From Cunninghamia lanceolata (Eukaryota; Streptophyta; Pinopsida; Cupressales; Cupressaceae): a stretch of DNA of 64,000 bases. Each line of letters begins with the position of its first letter. Position 1 is the stretch's first letter. The DNA is taken from NCBI GenBank assembly GCA_027924645.1, contig BSBN01000445.1, positions 6,183,001 through 6,247,000 on the forward strand. The letters are read 5' to 3'. Below the pieces are notes generated by a model. The model had not been told where the DNA came from. It saw nothing but the letters and a program-made list of their open reading frames with translations, and searched no databases. This document shows positions 1-10,250 of this stretch, piece by piece. The translations under genes were made by a program, and so were the position numbers.

Positions 1-61
1 GTTTTTGTTGTTAATGGTTTTTCAAAGAGTTAGTGTTGCCATCAATGACAAATGGGGAGAT
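1..61 (+). pseudogene. 3' tail and polypurine tract of Copia-E
   Basis: This is the last internal stretch of a plus-strand copia element whose body lies off the left edge. It resembles, base for base in most positions, the reverse complement of Copia-B just inside its 3' LTR (29115-29160), including the phrase GTTGCCATCAATGACAAA followed by a purine-rich run, ATGGGGAGA. That run is the likely plus-strand primer for the downstream LTR. No coding content can be judged from so short a piece. Confidence 0.6.
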
Positions 62-289
62 TTTTGGAATCTTTCTAGTTTTGTCATTGGTGTCAACCTC
101 CAGTAGATGGTTCACTTGGTTTCTAAGTGCTTTTGAGAAAATTTGAATAAAAAGGTGTGTAGTATGACAAAGATATGTTCAGTATTATGCTCTGCATTTC
201 TTCATAGTTGAAGATATTCTTGTGCGGTTTGGAAGTGTTGATAAGAGGTGTTTAGAGGTGTTATATCTGGAGTTTCAAGTTCTGGATTG
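62..289 (+). repeat. Copia-E 3' LTR, first part
   Basis: The start of a plus-strand LTR that follows the purine tract at 52-60. The expected TG terminus reads TT, so the end is mutated or slightly displaced. The phrase TTTTGTCATTGGTGTCAACC is shared with the LTRs of Copia-B and Copia-D. The LTR is interrupted at 289/290 by Copia-A and resumes at 5551; the two parts add to about 1.4 kb, close to the 1.56-1.60 kb LTRs of its relatives. Confidence 0.6.
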
Positions 290-851
290 TGTTAGGGTTA
301 GCCGGTAGAAGATATCAATTAAATCCAAATAAAAATTAAATAGAGGAATAGAAATACACAGAAATAATAACAGTGAGAGACAATTTTTAACATGGTTCAC
401 CCAAACTCGGGCTACATCCACTAACAGAGAGTCCAATATTATTATCCAGTAAATCAAACCGATTACAACCAGCAATCCCTACAACTCAATACCACTGCAA
501 AATGCTACAATACATTAATGAAAACCCTAACCCTTAGCCATTTTTATCACAACTTTTGTCAGTTACAAAAAATAGGGTTTTTTATGTCAGCCAATGAAAA
601 AATAACTCCCGACGCCTTAATAAAATAATAAAAAACTATGTGAGGTTTCAAGGGCATTGCCCCCAAGCCCCCACGGGGGTGTTTCCCCTTGACTCTGCCC
701 TATATTGCAATAGGGAGCGCACCAGGGACGCTACCCCTAGACCCCGCAAGGGGTGCTGCCCCTTGACCCCATAGGAATTTGGGGGGAAACCGCACTGATA
801 AAAGTGGGGTAAATTTAACCTCTGAGTCTGATTAGGCTCCATATAACAACA
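290..851 (-). repeat. Copia-A 3' LTR
   Basis: 562 bp, plus-strand termini TGTTAGGG and ATAACAACA, matching the LTR at 4962-5550 and the solo LTR at 45052-45613. It contains a GC-rich block (about 645-790) of short imperfect palindromes of the GGGGCAGCGCCCC type that stands out from the AT-rich surroundings. Confidence 0.9.
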
Positions 852-864
852 ATATCCCACTTGG
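852..864 (-). other. Copia-A polypurine tract
   Basis: Directly inside the 3' LTR the minus strand reads CCAAGTGGGATAT before the LTR begins TGTTG. A purine-rich AAGTGGGA run at this position is the usual plus-strand primer of plant copia elements. Confidence 0.7.
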
Positions 865-984
865 AGACTGATCAGACTCCACACCATATCATCTCCCACT
901 TGGAGACTAATCATAACATCGCTGACCCTGTAGTTCCCACTAGAAATAAGCACCCTGGACTCTATTGTTCTGTTGTTGTTATTT

Positions 985-1715
985 TCAGTCTAGAAGACCA
1001 ACCGAAGTTGAAGAGGAGCTCAGCTTCTCCCTTGTCATTGCCTTTGTAAACATATCCATTAGATTTTCATCTATATGTATCTTTTCCAGCTGTAATTGTC
1101 CATCATCCAACACCGACTGAATAAAGTGATACCTCAACTGTATGTGTTTGGTCTTTGAATGCAAGGCAAAATTCTTTGCAAGATGTATGGAACCTGTTGT
1201 TTGCTGAATTCTTCCATAAAAGATTGCAGCCATATCATCTCCTTGCTTCCCTCTGTTGCTGCTACATATTATGCCTCTGTGGTGGATAAACAAACCACCT
1301 TTTGTAACCTGGAAATCCAACTCACCATTGTCCCACCTACAGTAAAGACATAACCGGTAGTACTTCACTGGGTATCAATATCCCCTGCCAAATCTGAGTC
1401 TATATAACTTACTAAATCTATATTAGAGCCCCCAAAACATAAGTGTTTATTGGATGTACCACTCAAATATCTAAGAATCCATTTTACCGCATTCAAATGC
1501 TCCAATCCAGGATGACTAATATACCTGCTAATGACTCCTATAGCATGTACAATATCCAGTCTCGTGCATACCATGGTATACATTAAACTTCCTACAACTG
1601 AAGCATATGGTACCTTGGACATTTTCTCTTCCTCCTCTTGTGTCTTAGGACACATCTCCTTAGTCAATTTCAAATGACTAGGCAAAGGTGTGTTGACATC
1701 TTTTGCATTCTCCAT
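985..1715 (-). pseudogene. Copia-A RNase H and pol C-terminus (broken)
   Basis: Two overlapping open segments in different frames, 1365-1715 and 985-1368, together cover the end of a copia polyprotein. The first holds the connection region with VPYASVVGSLMY and ISRYISHPG, then the RNase H start around SYIDSDLAGD, whose Asp is a catalytic position. The second carries the end with KTKHIQLRYHFI and the C-terminal MFTKAMTREKL. RNase H would remove the RNA strand during reverse transcription. A frameshift near 1366 divides the domain, so the product would be non-functional. The family assignment is firm; the exact end is the stop near 985. Confidence 0.85.
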
Positions 1716-1719
1716 ATGG

Positions 1720-2460
1720 AATCTCTACAACACCTTTTCAATATAATCAGCCTGAGATAGAGTCAATTTTCTATTCTTCCTATCTTTGCAAATTTTCATA
1801 CCAAGGATTTGTTTTGCTACCCCCAAATTCTTCATAGCAAATGACTGCTAACTGTTGTTTTAAATCTCTTATGTGATCCATGTTAGACCCTGCTACAAGC
1901 ATGTCATCAACATATAAACATAAAATAATGTAACTATCATTATCCAACCTCTTAAAATAAACACAATGGTCATAATTACACTAATTGTAGCCTTGCTCAG
2001 TCATAAAACTATCAAATTTCAAATACCATTGCCGAGGTGCTTGTTTCAAACCATACAAACTCTTCTGAAATCTACACACATGTTTCTCCTTACCTTTGAC
2101 CTCAAATCCTTGGGGCTATTCCATATATATCTCCTCCTCCAAATCACCATGGAGAAAGGCAGTTTTCACATCTAGCTGTTCCAAATGCAAATCTTCAGCA
2201 ACCACAATACTTAAAACAGTACGAATAGAAGTCATCTTAACAACCGAAGAAAAAATATCATCAAAATCAATGCCCTTTTTCTATGCAAATCCTTTTACAA
2301 CTAACCTGGCTTTAAATCTTTTCATACCTCCATCTTCCTCTTTTAGCCTATAAACCCATTTGTTTGGTAAAGCCTTTTTACCTGCAGGCAACTTACATAA
2401 TTCCCAAGTCTAATTTTTCAGCAAGGAGTCCATTTCTTCTTTCATTGCATCCTCCCACTA
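1720..2460 (-). pseudogene. Copia-A reverse transcriptase (broken)
   Basis: No long open frame survives, but minus-strand translation gives a continuous copia reverse-transcriptase pattern. In order it shows an N-terminal [47 protein letters not shown] and the catalytic YVDD at 1903-1914. At least four in-frame stops interrupt it, several where a Gln codon CAA or CAG is expected (for instance just before KKGIDFDD and just before PQGFEV). This is the enzyme that would copy element RNA into DNA in the cytoplasmic particle. Dead copy, family call secure. Confidence 0.85.
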
Positions 2461-2709
2461 AACCTTCGTATCCAACTACATAGCTCCATCATACCCTTCT
2501 AGTTCACCAACATCTATTAACAAAATAGAATACAAAGAGGGAGAAAACCTTTCAGGAGATCTACTTATCCTTGTTGACCGTCTAACATTCACTGGAGTTT
2601 GTGGTATTTCTTGTTTCTGTTACAGAGCATGAGGAACCACTAGAACATCACTATTTGGAGTATCATCCAGCACCACATAATCATTTTCTTTCTTCTCATG
2701 TTGCTGCAA

Positions 2710-3627
2710 CTAATCTTTGTAAAACACCTTCTCATTGAATACAACATCCCTGCTTCTCACAATTTTTTGATTTTTAAAATCCCAAAGCCTATAACCAAAT
2801 TCATCAATGCCATATCTAATCAAGGTGCATTTTTTTGATTTTGCATCCAACTTGATCCTATTTTTAGAATCTATATGTGCAAATGCTTCACATCTGAAGG
2901 TTTTGAAAAAAGAATAACTCACCTTCTTACCTGTCCATGCTTCCTCTGGAATACCACAGCCCAAAGGAACTGAAGGACCTCTATTAATTAAATATACAAC
3001 AGTGTTGACAACCTTTGCCCACATGTTTAAAGGCAGCCCAGCATGTAATCTCATGGTCCTTGCATACTCTATTATTGTCTTATTCATGCGTTCAACCACT
3101 CCATTCTCCTGTGGAGTCCCTAGAACCGTTTTCTGCCTACAGATTCTATTAAAGGAACAATAATCCTCAAATTATTTGCTACAATACTCACCACCATTAT
3201 CAGATCTGAGACATTTTAATTTTTTATCTATCTCATTCTCAACCAAGCTTCTCTATTTCTTAAATGTTTCAAATACATCAGATTTCTGCCTAAGCAAATA
3301 AATCCATACCTTCCTAGTTGGATCATCTATGAATGTAACATAATACCGAGAGCCACTGAGAGAAGATACCTGACTTGGTCCCCATACATCTATATGCACA
3401 AGCTCCAACTTTTCATCTTTCTTTTGCTTCCCATCTCTGAGAAAACTGCCTCTCTTTTGTTTGCCATACACACAACTTTCATAGAAATCCATATTAATAC
3501 ATTTCAAACCTAGTAAAACTTTCTTAGAATGAAGTAACTTCATACCTTTTTCACTCATATGCCCAAGTCTATTATGCCACAGTGTTGTCTCAGAACCTGT
3601 AGCAACTGTTTCAGTCTCTTCCTGCAA
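2710..3627 (-). pseudogene. Copia-A integrase (broken)
   Basis: The segment 3253-3627 contains the GAG-pre-integrase zinc region (HNRLGHMS) and the first part of the catalytic core with the first Asp in VHIDVWGP. The second acidic residue lies in RSDNGGEYC at 3181-3207, in sequence interrupted by stops. The Glu lies in PQENGVVERMN at the start of the segment 2710-3099, which continues with the copia-type integrase C-terminus. In the zinc region the first Cys of the expected C-x2-C pair reads Tyr (YESCVYGKQK). All three acidic residues of the DDE triad are still encoded, but the frame is not continuous. Confidence 0.85.
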
Positions 3628-3810
3628 ACCTGCAACAACTATTCCTGAACCTGTTTATTTTTTCTCTACAACAACTAAAGTAGAAGGAACAGTATGACCT
3701 GTACAAAGATATAAGGTGCCTACTTTCACACATTTTTCTACTATTAAGGCACCTTTTGAAACCTTCCAATTTTTATCAATAAATGTAACAATGCAACCTT
3801 CTTCAGCTAG

Positions 3811-4098
3811 CTACCTTGCTGAAATTAAATTCCTACTGAGCCTTGGAACGTGCCTTACCTCTTGTAGTAGCCAATGATTCCTATTCTGCAACTTAATCTT
3901 AATTCTTCCCTTTCCAACAATCTGAAAGGGTTCATTATCTCCCAAATAAACCAGCCTAAAATCCCCTTGGACATAATCAAGAAAATAACTTCTATGGGGC
4001 GTAGCATGAAATGAGGCCCCGGAATCTAAAACCCATGACTCATCAGCATTATCTAAGAAAAGAATCGAAGCATCATCTTCAGATTTATTACTTACCAC
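3811..4098 (-). pseudogene. Copia-A aspartic protease region
   Basis: An open segment of 95 codons containing WVLDSGASFH. The DSG triplet is the active-site signature of retroviral-type aspartic proteases, which cleave the Gag-Pol polyprotein. Downstream VYLGDNEPFQIVGKGRI matches the conserved second half of copia proteases. The domain itself looks intact, but it is cut off from gag and integrase by stops, so it is classed with the rest of the dead pol. The Met at 4098 is only the first in the segment, not a real start. Confidence 0.8.
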
Positions 4099-4139
4099 AT
4101 TTGCCTCCTTATGTCTCCTTCTTTATTCTTCCGAGACCA

Positions 4140-4181
4140 GCAATCTTTCTTTAGATGACCTAGTTTCCCATAGTACCAACA
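4140..4181 (-). other. Copia-A zinc knuckle with a lost cysteine
   Basis: The minus strand encodes CWYYGKLGHLKKDC, the nucleocapsid zinc knuckle of gag. The pattern should be C-x2-C-x4-H-x4-C, but the second Cys is Tyr. A single G-to-A change on the coding strand would explain it. The motif is in a different frame from the upstream gag segment. Confidence 0.8.
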
Positions 4182-4226
4182 ATCCTTTTGTCCTCTGGAT
4201 TGGGATCTCTTGTCCTTTGATTTTTC

Positions 4227-4895
4227 TTATGACTTCCCATGACCTCCAGAACCTTTTCCTCTCTCCTTTGATCTGCCCCTGCTTTCTGCATTCAAAACAC
4301 TACCTAATATGGACCCTCCTGAGCTTTTCCATCGCATTTCCTTGCTAAGGATAACACCAACAACATCATCAAATTTTAAAGTGTTTGAACCAGAGACAGA
4401 GTTACTTATAGCCCTTACCAAGCTATTCCAGTTTTCTGGCAAAGAACATAAAACCAAGAGAGCCCTCACCTCTTCATCAAATTTCACTTTTATAGAAGTT
4501 AACTGACTTACAATCGTATTAAACTCATTTAAATGATATGTCACAGATCCACCTTCAATCATTTTTAGATTAAACAAACGCTTCATGAGAAATACCTTAT
4601 TTGAGGCTAAGGGTTTTCCATACAATTTAGCCAAATCTTTCATCAGTTCACTTGTTATCTTCACTTCTATTATATTGAATGCCACAGATGGTGCCAGGCA
4701 TAACTGAATGGTTCCCAGTGCCTTTTTGTCCAGAAGTTCCCAATCCTCATCCATCATTCCTGCTAGTTTCTTGGATACTCCTTCTAATGGCCTCCATAAA
4801 TCCTTCAGATAGAGATAATCCTCCATCTACATCTTCCATAACTGATAGTTCTGGCCATTGAATTTATCGACCTTCAATTTACCCTCATCAGCCAT
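4227..4895 (-). pseudogene. Copia-A gag (one internal stop, frameshift at 3' end)
   Basis: Translation from the ATG at 4895 begins MADEGKLKVDKFNG, typical of copia gag, and proceeds to WKM followed by a TAG where a Gln is expected, then MEDYLYLKDLW. The remaining 199 codons (4227-4826) carry the capsid-like core with YGKPLASNKVFLMKRL and LTSIKVKFDEEVRALLVLCSLP. They end in a basic Ser/Gly/Lys/Arg-rich tail that should run into the zinc knuckle. Gag forms the particle in which reverse transcription occurs. I chose 4895 because it is the first ATG after the primer-binding site and gives the family N-terminus. Confidence 0.85.
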
Positions 4896-4947
4896 TGCTC
4901 CCACTCAACCGTGAGACCTTCCTGCAGACAATAATCAAACACAACCC

Positions 4948-4959
4948 ACTCTAATACCA
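4948..4959 (-). other. Copia-A primer-binding site
   Basis: The minus strand reads TGGTATTAGAGT two bases after the 5' LTR. It differs from the standard plant initiator tRNA-Met site TGGTATCAGAGC by two C-to-T changes. Confidence 0.85.
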
Positions 4960-4961
4960 CT

Positions 4962-5550
4962 TGTTAGGGTTAGCTAGCAAAAGATATCAATTAAATGCAA
5001 ATAAAGATTAAACAAAGGAATGGAAATACACAGAAATAATAACAGTGAGAGACAAGTTTTAACGTGGTTCACCCAAACTCGGGCTACATCCACCAACAGA
5101 GAGTCCAATATTATTATCCAATAAATCAAACCGATTACAACCAGCAATCCTTGCAACTCAATATCGCTGCAAAATGCTACAATACATCAACAAAAACCCT
5201 AACCCTTAGCCATTTTTATCATGACTTTTGTCGGTTACAAAAAATAGGGTTTTTTATGTCAGCCAATGAAAAAATAACTCCTGATGCCTTAATAAAATAA
5301 TAAAAAACCATGTGAGGTTTCAGGGGCATTGCCCCCAAGCCCCCACAGGGGCGCTGCCCCTTGACCCCACCTTATATCGAGACAGGGAGTGCACCAAGGG
5401 TACTGCCCCTTGACCCTACAAGGGGCGCTACCCCTTGACCTCGTCTTGGGGGTGTTGCCCCTTGACACCGTAGGAACTTGGGGGGAAACCGCACCAATAA
5501 AAGTGGGGTAAATTTAACCTTCAAGTCTAATTAGGCTCCATATAACAACA
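4962..5550 (-). repeat. Copia-A 5' LTR
   Basis: 589 bp, the partner of 290-851, with many substitutions and small indels between them (clearly below 95% identity by eye), so the insertion is not recent. It carries the same GC-rich palindrome block (about 5330-5470), here with one extra unit, which accounts for most of the length difference. Confidence 0.9.
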
Positions 5551-6738
5551 AATCTTGCAGCAATGGAAGATGTGTTTGACAAAGTGTTTGACTATGTAGA
5601 AGATTGTATGGGAGAAATGAGATTGCTCCACACTTCCCTGCATTAAGGTTTCTTGTTTTACAGATCTAGGAACGTGCTTATATTGTTTGTATCCACTATC
5701 TCTTGAAGTTTCTAGTGTTGGATTGCTCCACAAACTCAGTTCTTGTATTGGAGTTTAGTAATAGTGTATCTTGATGTATAGAATGAAAACATTCTTTGTT
5801 TCAGGTGGTTATGGTAGTATTGCAAAAGATTTTGATGATGCTAAACATTCTAGAAAGATGTGTGGATGGTATGGAGTGTCTCTCTGTGGTCTGTATGATG
5901 TTTTTAGACATAGAGAGGCGTGTATGTGGTTGCTTGTAGTGTTAGTTTAGGTTTGGTTGACTTAGCTTCCTAGTGCTATTTGTGGAGGTACTTCGTGGAT
6001 TGTGGATGTGATGAGCAACATGGTGATACATATTTGAGTCCTAGTTAACCCTTGGCATGGTCCACTTTCACTTCTTTCCACCGCATAAGTGTTTGGTGCT
6101 GACCTATTTGGTGTTGCACATTTGAGGAGCACACATTTCATTAATGCTGACCTAGTTGAAAATATCTTAGGTCATGGATGGTATAAATGCATGATGAAGT
6201 TTGAAGTGGAAAAAGGTAGATAAGATGATGTGAATGTGAATCAAGGGTGATGAATTGAGTGCGAGCTTAAATGCTTATGACTCCCAAATGTAGTGAGCAG
6301 AAGGCTACATTTTTAGTTTGGTTGAAATTGTTGGAGGCAGTGAGCCAAAGGTTACGCATAGCAAGAACTTGCAGTGGTGGATTTCTCCTATTGCTTTGAG
6401 TTAGTGAATCTCTCTGTAATAGTCCTCTTCTATTCTTCTCTCTTCTGGACAATGAGTCCTTCTGGTAGTGAGCCTTTCTTCTAGGCAGTGAGCCTATTTG
6501 TTTTTGGTGTTGCTATTCACATATATGTGAGCTAATCCACCCCGTGGTTTTTCCCTTCTTGGGTTTTCCATGTAAATCTGGTGTTCTTATGTGTTTGAAT
6601 GTGTTTGCATTGATGCTTCATATGTTTACATTCTACTAATACATAATAAGAGGTTGAAGATTGGAATAGCATTGAGGGTTTAATGTTTTAATATACAACT
6701 AATTCATCCCCCTCTCAGTTGTCTTATTTATACTAACA
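5551..6738 (+). repeat. Copia-E 3' LTR, second part
   Basis: The LTR resumes after Copia-A. It contains repeated CAGTGAGCC motifs (6290-6510), the phrase CCACCCCGTGGTTTTTCCC, and near its end CCCCCTCTCAGTTGTCTT. All of these are the reverse complement of features in the Copia-B and Copia-D LTRs. It ends around ACTAACA at 6738. The strand is therefore opposite to that of the other copia elements here. Confidence 0.75.
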
Positions 6739-6739
6739 C

Positions 6740-6892
6740 ATGTATGTATTTGTGGACACCTTCTATGTAAATTACTTCTAGTGGGACTATGGAGAAAGCC
6801 CCATCTTGACCAACTTCCATTTCCTTATAAGGATACTTCTTGTATGTTGGCCTTGGCTTATTAGAAATTTCAACCACTATGGGAGTTGCCAT
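6740..6892 (-). pseudogene. Truncated ORF of unknown function next to the Copia-E LTR
   Basis: From an ATG at 6892 the minus strand is open for about 50 codons, starting MATPIVVEISNKPRPTYKK, until the Copia-E LTR cuts it off. I do not recognise the family. It lies about 270 bp downstream of the Gypsy-G integrase stop, on the same strand, and a TATA-like box lies about 105 bp upstream of the ATG. It could be the start of an extra ORF of Gypsy-G, the first exon of a host gene, or chance. The missing part would be left of the window. Confidence 0.35.
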
Positions 6893-6997
6893 TTTTCACA
6901 GTAGATATCTTAGGGTTTACTTCATTCTTTGATGAATGTGATTAGCTTGTGGTGAATATAGAAGAAAAAAGTACTGAAGTGTTGATAAAATTGGGTC

Positions 6998-7006
6998 TTA
7001 TATAGT
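6998..7006 (-). promoter_or_regulatory. TATA-like box upstream of the unknown ORF
   Basis: The minus strand reads CTATATAAG, a good plant TATA match, about 105 bp before the ATG at 6892. The spacing would fit transcription starting some 30 bp downstream. It may instead belong to a Gypsy-G LTR. Confidence 0.35.
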
Positions 7007-7161
7007 TGGTGATGATGTTGTTGTGCATTTAATGCATATGATCATTTAATCTTTCCACAGGTCTTTGTAGTTGTTAACTTTTGGTGGCTTCTTTATTTAA
7101 TGGTATTTTGTTTTTACTATGTTACATAAAGTTACAAATTATGGATTTGGTGGCTTTTTGT

Positions 7162-7511
7162 TTACTCTACTAGTTGATGGTAATGTTTCAACCAAGCTTT
7201 GTTGACATATCCATCTAGGGTTTTCTCATCCATAGATTTAAGTCTTAATGCTCCAGATTATACAATATTGTGAATATGATAGGGTCCTAGCCACCTCAAT
7301 TTGAGATTCCCTTACTTTTTGAATTTGCTGAGTCACCTTCCTTGAATCTTTAAAACTATAAATTTCTATCATGCCACAATTTTTGTTTCTTTCTTTCCAA
7401 ATTTTGGTTATACACCGCTATGGGTTAGTCTTCATCCAATTTTTCTAGGTCATCAATTCTATGGGCTAGTGACTCTTTCTGATTCAACCGCAAAGTTAGT
7501 GTGGTGCATAG
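7162..7511 (-). pseudogene. Gypsy-G integrase C-terminal part
   Basis: The minus strand encodes LNQKESLAHRIDDLEKLDED, then in shifted frames KAWHDR-like sequence, GNLKLRWLGPYHI and LKSMDEKTLDGYVNKAWL, ending at a stop at 7162-7164. This is the C-terminal half of a plant Ty3/gypsy integrase. It continues the core encoded at 18278-18840 and was separated from it by Element-F. Several stops and at least one frameshift are present. Confidence 0.8.
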
Positions 7512-8321
7512 TGTAATGGGTCAAAAATGCTAGATCAAACAAGGGATTAGATGAACCTAAAACCTCAAGAAATCAAACCCTAAGCCAATAAATAACATGC
7601 AAATCAAAATGATTTCACCTAGGTGTGGGATTCCTTGGTTTTCATTATTGATTGCTTCATGTTTGCAGCATAATGACAAAGATGAAGATTAATGGATGAG
7701 AGGAAGAAAATAGATTGGTGATGGATGAGCAGAGAATTTGGCAGAGTGATGGTGCTTAGAAGATTCATCCATGTGAATAGCATGAAAATGGGTCAATTTA
7801 TAGATTTTTTGGGAAAATGAAAGGATAAACCTTCCAATTTGCAAGTGATGGTGAAATGGAAAGTTACTTTGTGCAACTTGAAAAAGGAAATGGAAAGTGG
7901 GTGAGTTCACTCAAGAGATAATTTAGAAGGTGAGTGAAATGAGTGGAGTGATGAATGGAGAAGAAATTGGAAGGTGGAAGAGATAACACAAAAGGTAATT
8001 AGATTCATCTCGAGAGACAAAGATGGAAGGTGGACTTAATAATTTAAATAATTTAATATTATTTAAATTATGAGGAAATGTGAGGAGTGATAAATAAAAT
8101 AAAATAAAATATTCATTTTATTTAACTTAAGAAGAAAGTGGATTAAATAAATAAATAAAATTTATTTATTTAATAATGTGAGGGATAGGATGAATTAAAT
8201 AAATGTTATATTTATTTAATTTAATTAGGAAAAAATGCTAGGTTAGGTGATGAAGAAGGGTGCCTAGGGAAAAAATGCTATAAGATGTTCTAACTACTGT
8301 GATGTTGCGACAGGGTGGACA
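7512..8321 (-). repeat. Element-F 3' LTR
   Basis: 810 bp, beginning TGTAATGGGTC. It is about 95% identical by eye to the right LTR over the first 190 bp. It ends GGTGGACATTTTT and runs into a purine-tract complement, whereas the right LTR continues for TTAGTGTTTACA. The last 10 or so bases of the LTR (TGTAAACACT on the minus strand) therefore seem missing here. AT-rich TTTAATTTAAATAAAT blocks occupy 8040-8225. Confidence 0.85.
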
Positions 8322-8340
8322 TTTTTCCCCTCTTTGAGAT
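8322..8340 (-). other. Element-F polypurine tract
   Basis: The minus strand reads TCTCAAAGAGGGGAAAAA directly before the left LTR, a typical purine primer, and fixes this LTR as the 3' one. Confidence 0.65.
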
Positions 8341-9870
8341 GATGTTCGAGATAATGAATTTGTGTCGAGCAACATCATTTCAAAGAAGCTAAGGCATGGA
8401 TAGAAGAAAAAGATAATAATGGCAAGACAGACAGGATGGTGATGGAATGATAGGATGATGATGCCCCCTCGAGAGGATAGGCAGATTAGAAGAACATGGG
8501 TAGGCTCTCAAAATGAAATGGATTGGTCAAAAAGGATTAGGAAATGGATAGAAGATAAGGAAGGATGGATTATGCTACAATGAAAGTGAGCAACCATATG
8601 TTTGATTCAGCACAAGACATTATGCACCAGGGTATAAGGACCAAGGTGATGATGTGTCTCATGCCCTAGCATAATACAACCTTGTCTAGATACAAGATAT
8701 GAATATTAGCTAGGAAGATACAGATACAAATGCAAAATAAAAATTATAACACACACAAGAAAGCAAGCAAGCATGCACAAATGATGCAAAAACAAACAAG
8801 GTATTGCCCCTGTCAAGCTATAAACCAATGATTAATTGTTGATTAATGATGATAGTGTTGTCATGGCGGGGAACGATGTATCCCTAGATCAACACAAGGA
8901 TGATTGATTAATTGATTAATGATTGGGTTTACAACAAGATTAGGATCAAGACCAAGGATGTGGATGGATAATTTGGCAAGAATGATTGACTTGATTGGTA
9001 TGGATAAAGGATGACTTGCATTTGGATTTATTGGATGAAAAATGGGAAGAAGTGATAGAAGAAGTGGATTGAAATGATTGATTGGGAGAACTATTTTGTA
9101 AGATTGACGAATTGATGAAGATAGAAGATAGAAGAAGATGATCAAAGGAGAAAGAGGAATATCGCCTTGTTCCTGAATCTGGGCACTTCCTTCACACTCC
9201 AGACTGCCTACATACCCATGTCCACAGGATCAAGGCACTTAATGACAGAGATGAGATGTAGTTTTGGTTTTGTGTTTTATTGGTGGTGATGATGAAGGTT
9301 GATGAATTGATTGGGTTATTGATTGATTGGGATTGATTGGAATGAATCGAGGAATTGATTTGAAGTTTAGGTGTGGAGGATAGATGATAGAAGAAATGAG
9401 ATGGAAGATGAAGAGAAAGATGATCAGAAGAAGGATGGAAGAGGGAGGAGGGGAATCATCTTGTGCTTGAATCTGGGTATTTCCTTCATACACCAGACTG
9501 CCTACATACCTATGTCCATATGATCAAGGCACTTAACGATAGAGACATGATGTAGTTCTTGTTTTGTTTATTGATGGTGATGATGATTGATTTGATTTTC
9601 ATTGATTGATTGGGTTATGGATGATGTTATTGATGTTGATGAGATTTTGATTGCTTGAGAGATTGGCTTGATTTGATGATTTGATTTTGATGATTGAATT
9701 TGATGACTGGACTAATGATTGGATTAATGATTTGATTGATGACTTGATTTGATTTGATTTAGTTGTTGATTTGATTAGAAGTTTGGCTCGATTTGATTTG
9801 ACAATTTGATTGATTGAATTGGATTTGGTGATTGAATGATTTGATTGATTTTGATGATTGACCTTGATAA
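8341..9870. repeat. Element-F low-complexity TGAT/GATT-rich region with a duplicated segment
   Basis: Long runs built from TGAT, GATT and GGATG words dominate, giving spurious ORFs on both strands. A segment of roughly 110 bp that includes CCAGACTGCCTACATACC and GATCAAGGCACTTAA occurs twice, near 9166-9275 and 9456-9565, with a nearby GAAGATAGAAGAAGAT-type stretch in each. No protein motif is seen. Confidence 0.6.
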
Positions 9871-10250
9871 TTGTTTGGGATTTTTGTTGGATTTTATGAT
9901 TTTTTTGTATTTTTGGGAATATTTTATTTTTTTGTATTTTTTCAGGACAATTTACAATTTTTTTGTATTTTTTTCAAGACATTTTGTAATTTTTTTTTGG
10001 ATTTTTTCATGACTTTTTATGATTTTTTGGCTTTTTTAGGACTTTTTATGATTTTTTTAATTTTTTCAGGGCTTTTTAAATCATATTTTTTTGGGGATTT
10101 TTTTAGGGCTTTTTATGTTTTTTTTATTTTTTTAGGACTTTTTATGATTTTTTGGGATTTTTTCAGGGCTTTTTATGATTTTTTGGGATTTTTTTAGGAC
10201 TTTATATGATTTTTTTTGGGATTTTTTGGGATTTTTGGGATATCAATGCA
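9871..10250. repeat. T-rich minisatellite
   Basis: About ten degenerate copies of a roughly 20-30 bp unit such as GGGCTTTTTATGATTTTTTG, very strand-asymmetric (T on plus, A on minus). The 108-codon Phe-rich reading frame across it is a by-product of the repeat. On the element's own strand it would transcribe as an A-rich tract. Confidence 0.8.

Larger units (their letters stand above)
290..5550 (-). mobile_element. Copia-A, Ty1/copia LTR retrotransposon
   Basis: Complete element of 5.26 kb with two LTRs, primer-binding site, polypurine tract, and gag, protease, integrase, reverse transcriptase and RNase H in copia order, all reading on the minus strand. The gag start and protein motifs suggest the Tork/Tnt1-like group (inference). 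It sits inside the Copia-E LTR. The 5 bases on its two sides (GATTG and AATCT) do not match, so the target duplication is lost or the ends come from different copies. Its pol has many stops and it should be inactive. Confidence 0.9.

Noticed and set aside
9871..10197. 108-codon Phe-rich plus-strand ORF
   Set aside because: It is the translation of a T-rich minisatellite; composition alone keeps it open.
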